Of a DNA stretch of 64,000 nucleotides, positions 25,101 through 37,100 are shown piece after piece. The position numbers and the translations under genes were made by a program. Each line of letters begins with the position of its first letter. Positions within the stretch are counted from its first letter, which is position 1. Source of the stretch: Taeniopygia guttata (taxonomy: Eukaryota; Chordata; Aves; Passeriformes; Estrildidae); the NCBI RefSeq assembly GCF_048771995.1, contig NC_133027.1, forward strand, positions 58,837,501 through 58,901,500, in the 5' to 3' direction. Below the pieces are notes generated by a model, which worked only from the letters and a program-made list of their open reading frames with translations, was not told where the DNA came from and ran no database searches.

Positions 25101-28100
25101 GGAAATGAAATGTTGTAAATCAGAAGACTAGAGATAAAAGTGCTCACTCCTAAGTGACAATTCTTTTTCAAGTATTTTTTTTAATCAAAGATTTTTAAAT
25201 TATCGCAAGTTTAAAACATTCTGCGATTTTCTAGCAGCGCAACATCTGCTTCTATTGCAATGACAATTTTGGAATTAGGTAAGTACTGGTAGAGTCTTGC
25301 AGAATATACCTTATATGTAAATTTATGGAAATTAAAACAACTTTCTGAATAAAACTTAAGCATGCCAGAATTATTTGAGATTTGATGTCCAACTCCTTTG
25401 GGGTCACTTGAAAGCTGAAGCCCACATGGTTTAAGTATGTTAGTGGGAAATTCAACCATTTCCCCACCTCTATTCTAAGCTGCCTGAACAGACAGCACCT
25501 GACAGCAGCTCTCATTCATCTGTACAATAGGGTACAAGTCAGAGGAGGGAGCACAATATCTGAAGTTTAGATCTGACCATAGTCTGACGCAGAGAGTGCT
25601 ATTCCAGTTTCCATCTGGAAAATTTATCCTCGGAGAGCTGTTGCAATCCTGATTGTCTTGCTAACTCCATGCATGCATGACTTTCACCTCTAGTTTCACC
25701 TTCACCCCTGTAAAAGCCTGGTTAGTCATTTGTGGGGTGACTGTGTAGCATAGGCAGTCTGAGAGAAATAGTTTAGTGAAGGGAGTTGTCTAATTCTAAT
25801 ATGTATTTACACACATGCTAGCTCTGCCCTGATAAAAATAGTCATATTAAGCCAAATAACATAAAAAGTCAAAATGTTTCTGTAAAGCACAGCTGTCTGA
25901 AAGGGGATTTTAAACTTTATTCTCCCTACTTCATTTGTCTGTTTGGCAGCTCTCCCAGCCTGGTCTCAAAGCAGCAAGAGTCAGCTTATGGCTGTAATAG
26001 ACTATTCCAATAAAACTCTTCTGTTTAAATCTAAAGCTGAGCATCTCTAGAAGAAATGGTTGGGTTTTTGTTTGTTTGTTTGAATTGCAAGTGTTAATGC
26101 AAGTAGAAGGACTTTTCAGACACTTTCTTAATTAGAGTTTAATATGAGGACTGTTGCCTTCAGCTTGGTTAGGTGTGTCCCTGATGTGTAGATGTCTACT
26201 GGCAGGGAGGTTTGAGAAAGGGTCAGGAAACACATGGAATGAGGGTGAGGGGTCTGCAGAGAGGTCTCAAGGCTCTCAAGGAGAGGTCTCCTACTCTCTC
26301 AGCGATGGATGTGGGAGAGTGGGCTGTAGCTGTCACCCTGTCTCCAGTCTCAATGTTCTGTGCCCTGCTGCTCTGGGACCCTTGTTGGGAGGGATGATTG
26401 TGCAAGGAAACATGAGCCTTTTATGACCAGTACAAAAGGGGTGAACAGAGCAAGAGCTTGACCAGGTCAGGGTTTGCTCTTCAGTTCCCCTGTGGCAGAA
26501 AGGTTAAAGCTGTCAGCATACAGTTGTTATTTTTTTAATTACAATTATATCTACACCCTTCTGAATGTGGCTCCGGCTTTGATATGCCCACAGAGACTAG
26601 GATGTGAATTTTGGAGAAATTGTGTCTAGATAAAAGAAGACAACAGAAGAACAAGCCAGAAGAAGGATTACAGCAAAATGACAAAATAATGTGTTTAGTT
26701 GGGGTAGCTAATGTATGATTATCATTTAATATATTGCCACTAGAAACGATTATAACTGTCTCTGAAGTTGAAGTCACTCTGACTTTTGTAGAATCTCCAG
26801 AATACCTATTTTAATACCATGCTGATGAAGATAACTGTTGCTATTCCAAAAAATTTGCATATACTGTTTCCAAGTTCTGGTAATCCTGTATGGTATTTGT
26901 GATCATTTCATTGTTCTCGCTCACTGTAATGTGTGTGTCGAAGAGAGGACAGTCTTAACCATGCTCATTTAGGTGTTCTATTTAAGAATATAGATAGCTC
27001 TTCAAATACAGCTGTGTGAACTTACTTTGTGTGGGTTTGTGTAATATGTTTCAGAGCACACAGTTACTCTCCGATTTTCATAGTATATTCATCATTCTGG
27101 GTGATTTCATTTGAAGTATTAGAGAAGCCACATATAATTTTGTCAGTAATATTGTTAAATTTCAAGTCAACCTTCATAAATTTTTTATTTGGACGTAACT
27201 TTCAAATACATGTGCTCCCACTCACAAAAGATTTGTCATTTATTAGTGCAATACTTATATGTTTCAGAGAAACACAGCTATGGTCAGCAGAACAGCCCTG
27301 CTGCTGAAAAGACTGTTGGTTCTCTTGCAGTAGCAATGAGAATGCAGGTTAGTGTACCATTGTTTGTAGATTGTATCAATGTTGCAGATCTGTTGCTCTT
27401 TCTGTAAGTTGCAGAAATTGCTTCTACAGTTTATATTTTAACTTTTGTTTTGCTCTTTTGACCATCGTGCCTGACTTCCATTTTAACAGCAACTCTTAAT
27501 CAGATATAATGATACTACATTTAATTAGAGAAAGGTAAATTTAAAATCAGACATCTCATAATTCTGGTTAATACAGTAAAGGTTGGCAGAAGCACTTGTG
27601 CCAACAGGCTAATGTCACTCGCTCTGGTAAGACTGAGAAGATTATATCTGTCTGCATTTTTGCATTATGATGGATAGGGGGTCCAAAATGTTATTTAATT
27701 TTGTATTTAGTGTTATTTAATGTATGTTATTTAATTTAATGTATGTTATTTAATTTTGGAAGCAGCATGAGTCAGTCAATGAACAATCAATATCTTCCTT
27801 TATTTTTAAGGTGTGAGAGAACAATAGTAACTCTCCATCTTAACCAGAATAAAATGTCCAACTACCTAATTAGAGACTCTTCTCTGCTACTTATGTTAAT
27901 GGGGTTGAAATGTGCCCATACAATAGAAAAGTGGTTCTTACTTTGTCCTAAAACCATGAAATAGAAAAATTTTTAAGTCTAGGGCTTTTTTAAGTTAGCC
28001 TTTGCTGTAGAAGTTATTTCAACATGCTCTAGAGATTGTTTGAAATTGGTGTTCAGCATTTATGGTGCAGCTGTTGTGTGCTGTTTGCTTGTTTAAAACC

Positions 28101-31100
28101 AGAACATGGTAAAAAATGTGGAGCGATGGATCCAGTCCCAGCAGTACAGGAAGTGGAACCTCCACAGCTTGAAACTGCAGCCCCTCTCCCCAGTGCCCAG
28201 GTAATAAGTGCTTTTAAAGAAAAAAAAATGAAAAATATTTTTTAAAATATCAAGCAAGTGTGACAACCTAAAAATGTGCTGTCCCTAATTAATTTTTAAT
28301 CTTATGTGGACTATATATGTTGTGCCATTCTCTTGTACACTTCATCATGACCATGTGCTTCTATTTGCTGCCAGTTTTTTACTTTGATGATAGCATTGGA
28401 GCCAAGCTTTATTGAATGAAGACCTAAAGCTAGAAGGTTTCATTGATGATGGGAGGAGAAATACAGAAATACAAAAGACAAGAAGTTCCTAATGGCTGAA
28501 CCTTGATGTAAGAAGGTGTTTAGTTAAGGCTTAGTGATTTCAGTTTGTATTTATTTTCTTCCCTCAGCAGAAGTACTTTCTTCTGCATTAGACTTTTAAA
28601 TTCCTGTGTGGGTGTGAAAAGCAGGAAGCATATTTATTCTCATAGCCAGATTCTTTTCAATCAGCTCCTGTCCTTCACTTCCCAAGACCCCTGTCTGGGC
28701 CTCAGGGATTTCAGGTCTGCCTTGGCACAATTGCTGACACCTGATATTTAAAGCAGCCTGAGCTCTTTACTGTGCTGAAGTGCTTTGCTGTGTGCTGGTT
28801 GTGTTGGGTGACGGAGAGAGGAACCAATGGCTTGAAAGTGAGGGAAGTGTCAACGTTTTTTTGTGCTTATTGATACGCCTGCTTCTGCAGATGCTGAAGG
28901 AACCTTACACCAGAATAAAGTCAGAGAGAGTTGGAACTGCATAGTCTGGAGGATAGGAGGATCTTATCAATGTGTCTAAATACAATGTACAATAATACAA
29001 AGAGAAACAAGGCAGGCTTTTTACAATGGAGCCCAGTGACAGAACCATCAGCAATGAGTACAAACCGAAACCTAGGAAGCTCCATTTGAACATCAGGAAA
29101 TACTTCTTCACTGTTAGGGTGACCAAATGTTGGCACAGATTGTGCACGGTGGTTGTGGAGCATCCATGCTAGGAGACATTCAGAAGCCAGCTGGACATAG
29201 GCAACTAACCAGCTCTAGATGCCTCTGCATGGGCAGAGGGGTTGGACCAGATGACTTCCAGAGGTCCTTTCTAACCTCAGCCACTCTGTGATTCTGTAAT
29301 TCTGAATCCTACTGGTGTCATTTTGGAAAGCTGTGACAAAATGTTGTATTTTGATTTACTTTTCACTGTCTCTTACAACAGTTTAATGGGAATGAACACA
29401 AATGTAATTCAAACCAGAGATGCCAAAATAATGAGTTTTCTCTTGTAATCAGGGACACAAGGAGGCAGAAATGCTTGAGCTTTCTCTGGAATTCTAGGAT
29501 TCAATTTCTAGAACTGAAGCCTAAAAGAAACTATGCTTAAATAATACAATTAAAAGTTAAAGTATGCGATGTCATGAGGGTGATGATAAAAATAAATTTT
29601 CACAAAAAGGTATTTCCAATGCTCCCTATGACATTGTGTGTTTAGTACATCAATAATTACATAAGTAATAAATAATGGTGTGTGTATATATATATACACC
29701 ATAATATATATAGTATAATATATGTTATGTAATTAGTAGTGGGACTTGCATTTATCTGCTAGCTCTATAGCTTTGTCTTTTTTCTTTTAAATGTAAAAAC
29801 CTCTTCAGATGGAAAGTATCCTGTAATAAAATGTAAGCTTTCAGTAATACACCACGTTATGTGGAAACAGATGGAACTTTCATTGAAAGTGAGGCAAAGC
29901 TGCTTAAGCACTAAAACTAAGAACATCTGCCTTTTGATTTCTCTGAGATCTGGGTTGAAGTATTTCCAAATATATTGGAAATGGAATGGAAAATTTTCTT
30001 ACAGTATGCAGTTAAAATAATAAAAGTCAGGTGAGTAGATGTAGAGCCTTCCTCCATCTTTTAAATTCTTTTGCATTTTTTAAGTTATCACTTAACATTG
30101 TCAGTGATGGACTTCTTGCTTAACAGTTTTCATTCATGCAGAAGAACCACTTTTGCACATCTCCAGCAATACCGAATAACATAACATATTGAACAATTCT
30201 GGTGTTTCCGATACAGAGAATATATTGTCAGGCTAAAAGAGTCAGCTACAAATACAGGCTTCTAAAGTCCATGTATAACCAAATCTTTAGTCTTCTGTGT
30301 TTTGGGAAAATATATTTAGTAGGAGATAAAAAATGCAAACTAACTTTGTCATAATAGTCTATCTCTTTCTCCTCTTGCTAAATGCATAAATTACTTTAAC
30401 AGGAGAATAGTTACCTTTAAAATTTTCATTTCTTAGATCTTTAGGGGACCACACTACCACAAACTTAAGAAGAATTTTCTGGGACTTGAGTTGTTTATGT
30501 ATTGGAAGTTCTAAGTGAAAACTTAAGATGGTCCTTGCCATGTGATGTTTGGAAGCCACTCCATCTGGTGTTCTCGTTAAGTTTTTACAGCTAGTTGTGT
30601 TTGAAGTGACACATAAGAAGCCAAAGTGCATCCCCTTTGTGAAAGGGGATGCACTTAGTATGGCTTTGAAAGAAAGCAGGTTCCAGGTTAGTGCTGTGAT
30701 TGAGTAACTCCTTGTCCTGTAGTACTGGATTATGTCATTGTTTGGGTGGATGGTTTCTGGGTTTCACTTAGCTGCTGCAGGGTGCAAAAGGGGGATACTT
30801 GAGAACTATAGATGAATAATGGAGCCAGTTTAGGGTTTTCTCAAAGAATTGCAAGCAGTTAACTTGGCACAGACTGATCATTTGCCAGGTGTATGCAGAA
30901 TGGCCAAAGTCCACACACAGAGTTGAGATCTGGTAGTAGTTTTATGTTCACTGGATATTTAAGGTCTTGAAGAATGTTCAGAAGTTCAGGACATGAACTT
31001 TCATGCCACTGCCAGATTCTGTCTTAAAAATACTGTGATCAACTGAAACTACAGGAAAAAAATCAGCCTGGTAGACTGAAAGTAATTTTTAAGTTGTTTT

Positions 31101-34100
31101 TGTTCTAATGTGAGCAATTCAAAGCCCAAGGAGACAACTCTTCACATCCTGTTTGCCAGGCCTTGGGCTTCCGTGCTGCAGGAGCTTACAGCTGCTATGT
31201 GCTTATGTGGACATAATGGGCAACTAGGTGAAGCTCACAAATGAAAAATCTGTAATGGAGTATTAAATCCAAAGACCTCAGGTTGTCCAGGTCAGGAACG
31301 GCAGATACAATCAGCCACATCCCCTCAGGGAATCTGTGGCTTGCTTCAGCTGCTGCTTGCCCTTGCTGGAGGTAGTTCTTTAAGCTCACTGGATGTCTTG
31401 GCTGTGCCCTGTGCTTTAGACTCTGTGGCTCTGTGGCCATTCTTAGTTTAGCTGTGTTTTAGAAGTGCGTGAATTGGTCTGCAAATGCCTTGTTTCCTTT
31501 GGTGTCCTCATGGGGAGCTCGATGTTGGTGCTGCCCTCGGATGAAAGGCACTGCATGCACAAGCATTGGGTTTAGCAAATGTGTTTGTGTGACTGTTGGC
31601 CAAGGAATGCATGCACTTTTTAGTAAATTGTATGTGCTGAAATATGCTGTGAGGCAGGAGAACAAAAGGGAAAAACAAATCCAGAAACATCTATTCCAGT
31701 GGGACATGCTTGGGCATCCAGCAGACACATTTCTAGCTTGATATGAAAGCATTATGTAATATTTGGAATCTGATTAAACAACAGCTGTCTGTGAGATTGT
31801 AACAATTAACAAAGTCTGTACGAGATTTTCTATGTTATATTAGATTATACTTAATATTTAGGTTTGGTTAATAAAATGTGAGAGAGAATTGAAAAACTCA
31901 TTACAATAACTCCATTGTTGGATTATTTGCTGTTGTTTTGTGTTCTGTCGTCGACCACCTAAGCTGAGAGAAATCTCCTGGCTCCTATTTGTTTTCTTTT
32001 CCAGTGATATTGAGATTTCCCGAGCACAGAGTCCAAAAGCTGTTGATGTACTTGCCAAGGAGATAGGATTGCTTACAGATGAAATTGAGATCTATGGCCA
32101 AACCAAAGCCAAAGTACGTTTGTCCCTGCTGGAAAGGTTAAAGGATCAACCAGATGGAAAATATGTTCTAGTTGCTGGGTAAGAATGCTATGTAATGTCA
32201 TTAATGTCCGCTGTTTCCTCTCTTATTAATATAAACAGGCAACTTACATCTTTTTTATACTCTGTACAAATAAGAATCTTGAATGTTTTCATCTGTATGT
32301 TACTCTCTTCTGAAAGTGAGCAGGTTTTGAACTTTTTTGAAGTAGCACAGCTTTTCTTCCAAACTCGTATTACTGAATTAAAGTATATTTTATAAAAGGT
32401 AATTTGTTGTAAGATTCTGTGAAATGTTGGTGAGTGGAGTTTTTCTTACTGTTTTATCAGAATTTTAAATGTTTAACTTGGATATTTAAGGCTGCTTGTA
32501 TTGTGGCTGTTTATAAACAAACATTAACAGAAGCTACATGCTAATCTGTTGATATTAACAATAAATACATTTTAAATTGAGGGACAGATTACAAAGTTTA
32601 AAAAGCCGTGTTTTTTCTCTGAAATGTAGACATGTCTCCAGGCAGGCTTATCCTGCTTGCTTTTCCCACGGTTACAGTAAATGCAATGCTCAGCAGGAAT
32701 TATGCACTTCTCTTCTGAAGAGCTTCAGGTTTTTCTTGCATTCAATGACAAAACTTTTTCATTCACTTGGTTTACTAAGTGGAAACTTCTACTTGTGAAC
32801 AAATATGTGAAGGTTTTCATTAATATTTAAATTGCAGTGTGTTCTTTATATTCTGAGTTAATGTATTGGTTGCTTCCTTTTAAGTAAAACCAGTCATGTT
32901 GAAAATGCAGTTTTGGCTGATCCAGAAGGAGAAGGCTGTTGCTGACTGCCTTGACCTACTGATTCCTCACCTTGATTAGTGTTTCTCAAACTGTTTGCTT
33001 TACTGCCTTCCTGTGGGAGCAACCTGGATTTCTCGCACTGTCTGAGATAGAGCTGTTGTAGTCTGACTTGATGTCACAATGGTGAGGCAGGCAAGATATG
33101 AAGCTTTCCTCAAACTATGTGATAGAAGTCCAGCATTAAAGATAGTCCTGAAGGATGCTGAAGCAGTTAAGAGAAATTTGGCATCTTTTGGCATAGTTTT
33201 ATTTTGGTTTGGATTTTTTTGTGGCACTGGAGAAACAAAAACAGATTCAGCATTTGACTGAGTTTGAAGAAAGTTGCTGCCATGTATTTTCATGCTCATG
33301 ATGTCAACAGCATCAGTTGGTCATCATGCTGCAGACCAATCCAGGCTTCCCTAGCAACAAACCTCTCACAGAAGAAGAGGTTATTTGAAGATGTCCAGAG
33401 GTGCAAAGATAGCAAGTTGCAAAGCCCCATTCGGGTGGGCTATAATTGTGTCAGATTGAATGCACCAGTGCTTATATTTCTTCACACTGCTTTGTCTCCC
33501 ATTCTCCTTCAAAGAACGTGTCTCAAGCAGTTGTCACAGAAAGAAGTGTATCTACATGTGGAAGAAATGCAGAAGTTTTGACCAGCAAGATAAAAAGTTT
33601 GTAAAAAGCAGAAAATTGTATCATCTTTTTAAGTTTACATAAAATGTACCAATACAGAATGGTTCAGATAAAAAGGGCTGGGTTTGGTACCTACCCAACC
33701 CAATGGTGCAATATGTTGCTATTTGTAACATCTCTGAAGTCATTGCATCTTGTGGGGTTGGTGCAAAGCCACATCTGCTGCACTAGGAGTGCTTGGGCAA
33801 GGTCACTACCATAGTGGGAACATTCTCTTCTGAGAGAGTTCAAAGCTTGACTTTGAAATACAGTATGTATAAAATATACATAATATTTTGTGTGTTTATA
33901 TACTCTCAGCTGCTCTCCCTTGCTGAAATGGGTGTTGCAGATGACAATGATTTTAAACAAAGCAGGGAACTCTCTCTGATGGGGAAATGTTCAATGCAAT
34001 GAAAATCAAGTATCACTGAAGTGTGGAAACTGGGGAGTGTAATAGTATCTTCATTTGCCTTCATTCTCTCCCTTGCCAAGGCAAGGTCAACCAGAACCTG

Positions 34101-37100
34101 CCATTTGGATTATTATGTTTGTTTACAATAACCAAAGATATTTAAAAATTCTTAGAATGATGCGGTGTAGGCCTTCAGAGTAAATTATCAGTGCTTCTGA
34201 GGAAATAGTTAAGATATATGTTTATACTTACGGTTCTGGGGGAAATAATTGTAATGTATGATGGGAACTAATTGTGTGTGAAAAGGGCATAGCATTTACA
34301 TGTGTGTATTCAAGAAACTGCAAAACCTCCAACCTCCATCCATGGTGCAGCCAGCAACATTTGTGCCTTTAATTGCACATTCAGATTTAAATGTTTCACA
34401 ATGTCTAGGAATTTATAAATATTTGCTGCAAATGCATGTCTAGTTTATTCCTGATATGCTAAATACCAAACTTCTTGTTCTAAGCAGGAAAATGCAACTG
34501 AAATGTACCTTTTTATCTCTAAGGATAGTTGTATTTATGTCTCTTTAAAAAGTTGCTAACTGCAAAGTCTTTTTTTGTTCTTTCTAAATGTGAGTAAACA
34601 TGGCTAAGTGTCTCATCCATTATAAACTTTGTATGCTGAAATATTGCAGTTTGATTAACAAATTGTGACGCCCGAAAACAGAATGAAGAATTTATTCCTT
34701 CATAAATTCCATTTACTTCTGTATGGAGACCTTTCTTTTATATATTTTTTTTTTTCATTACTGTTTTTTTATTTTCTTTGTCTGTGTTTGGCTTGCTGTA
34801 GGGCTCATGGTAAGACACTGTGAGGGCAGAGTCACAAGTTATCATGGAATAATTGTTTCTTGGGCATCAACTGCCTGTAAACAGGATTTTAGTGTGCTAA
34901 ATAATATGTCACAGGATCTGTTAACTCAACCTGCCTCCACTCATTGCCAGCAGAGAGCATGCAAATGAATGTAGCTTGTACTTGACCTAGGAACTAAGTT
35001 TAGTGTTCAGGGTAACTTAATCATGCCTTCAAGCATGTGAATGACATATTCACAGACACAATATGAAATTACAGCTGCAGTTTGCTAGAATCTATCTCTG
35101 TGTGTGTGTGTATGTTTCAGTGTCTTGTTTCTAAATGCTCCAGTGTTGTGGCTTTTAGTGGATAATTCTGGAAAGTTGTTAACTTCAAAAATGCAAGATG
35201 AGGAAGAATAAAAAGTGGGAAAACTATGAAATACAATTCTGCCTTTAACAAGAAGTGTGTTGGATTTTAAATGTTGGAAAATTTAAAATCAGTACTTTTC
35301 TCCTAACAGTAATAGACTGTTCTGTGATTAACCACCTTTTCAGTAAGGTAAAAATGAAGGAAAACAAAAATAGATTGTATGTCTTTTTACTGTGTCCCTT
35401 GGGCTGCAAGGTGCTTAAAAGCTAAGAAAAAATGAAAACAAGAATTAGATGAAAGATACAAGGAGGGATAAGAGGGGAAAATACCCCTGTGTTGGTGCCC
35501 TGAATTGTTTGACAGTCCAAGGTAAAGTCATAGTTGAGACAGTTGTCATGTATTGGTCATGTCATTACAGAGCTCCTGATTGGGATTGTCTTGTATGAGT
35601 CTGTAGTGCATTATGAAAGTTCGTAATGGAGGATTCCTCAGTCTGTTCCTGTCTTTGCCCGGTCATTTTAGCTTCATAGTGATCTCTGGGCTTTTGTATT
35701 TGGAAGCTTCAGTCCCAACCCAAGGATGCCACTGCAACATTGTCATAACCTCATCTGGACGAGGTAACAGGAGTTGCAATACTTCTGTGCTCAGAAGTAC
35801 ATTTCTGACAGTTGTAATCTAGGATGGGAGATGTGTGTGGGTGGGAACTCAGTTGCCCATGGCCTCTATAGTCTACTTTCACAGGTTTCCATGCATATCA
35901 CACAAATTAGGAACTCATTAAAATCTTTGAGTCTGCTGATACCTATGAATTGAACATAGGAAATTTGAAAGAGAATTGTCACATATCCAGTAAAGTTCTT
36001 GCTGGAGTCACAGTGGCTGGCGTAGCTGTGAGGAGTTTACAGCTGGTGCAGTGTACGTCTCCCTGTTTGTTTATTTTCTCTTTGGGAGACCTCGTGTAGC
36101 TTTCCCACAGAAATAGTTCTGCTGTAAGCTAATGTGATGTATAACAAACAAGCAAAAAGTCTGCATATTCTTATCTTTGTTTTGATATACATAAAGAGAG
36201 AAGGCTTTCCAATGTTATGGGGAAAACTTACTTTGCCAAGGAGCTGATGACTGCTTGGTAGGTGGCAAAGTTTTAGGCGGAAAATTATTGTGGGGTTTCT
36301 GTGTTTTGATTGAAAACATACTAAAGAAATTTGAAGAATAATGCAAATGGCTGTTAAAGTCTCTTGAAGTTCATTAAAATTTATTGCATTTTAAATGAGG
36401 TTTTTCCTCAATTTGCATAAGGTTAAAACACAGCATTGCACAAGTTAGCCATTGGCAGTTGTAATTTTATACCCATGCGAGCAAGTGACCTAAGCTGCAA
36501 AAGTGTAGGCTCAGTAGTGTAGCCAGCAAAAACAGCTCAATGTCCACAAAACAGATTAAGTGGATTATTTTATTTATAAAACCCAATCAAAGTAGAGCTG
36601 GTACAAAAGGGAAGATATTTAAAATAAACTTTCAAAGGAAAATTATTGGAATGGAATTTTCTTTAAATTTCAGGTGCTTTTTTCCCCCCTTCTTTTTACT
36701 AATGGTTAAAGCTGAGATTTTGGTAACTGTTGGAATAAATAAATAACTTTTAGCTCTTGAGGTTTCCTGCTAGTTTGATCAAAGAGCAGAGGTGTGATTC
36801 TCTTTTTGCTTTCTGGAAAAAGGTCTGTCCCATAGAAAACTCTCAGTGCTTTCTGGTTCATATTACAGTGTCATGTTAGAATAGGCCAGTTGAGTTACCA
36901 GAGCATGACACTTGACTGTGTATTGTTTTCTTCTGTGGCAAGTAGATATTATTCTTTATGCTACCAACATGCATTCTGGTTATGCTTTTGTCAGCTGCAG
37001 TTTCATTTCTGCAGTTTCATTTCCTTTGCTGGATTAAGGCTGCGTCTTTGATTTTACTGGTTTCATAAGAGTTGTAAAGAGTCCCTGTGTTGCTGTGCAT

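Larger units (their letters stand above)
28201..32004 (+). other. MTHFD1L intron 10 (3.8 kb)
   Basis: It contains a CR1 fragment (28940-29306), a TG/TA microsatellite with an 18-bp perfect palindrome near 29682 and a perfect 15-bp hairpin (30624-30656). The acceptor is ttttcttttccag. Confidence 0.85.

Noticed and set aside
33000..33600. Cluster of overlapping 60-105 codon frames on both strands in intron 11
   Set aside because: No recognisable protein family, no splice or promoter context, and frames overlap each other.
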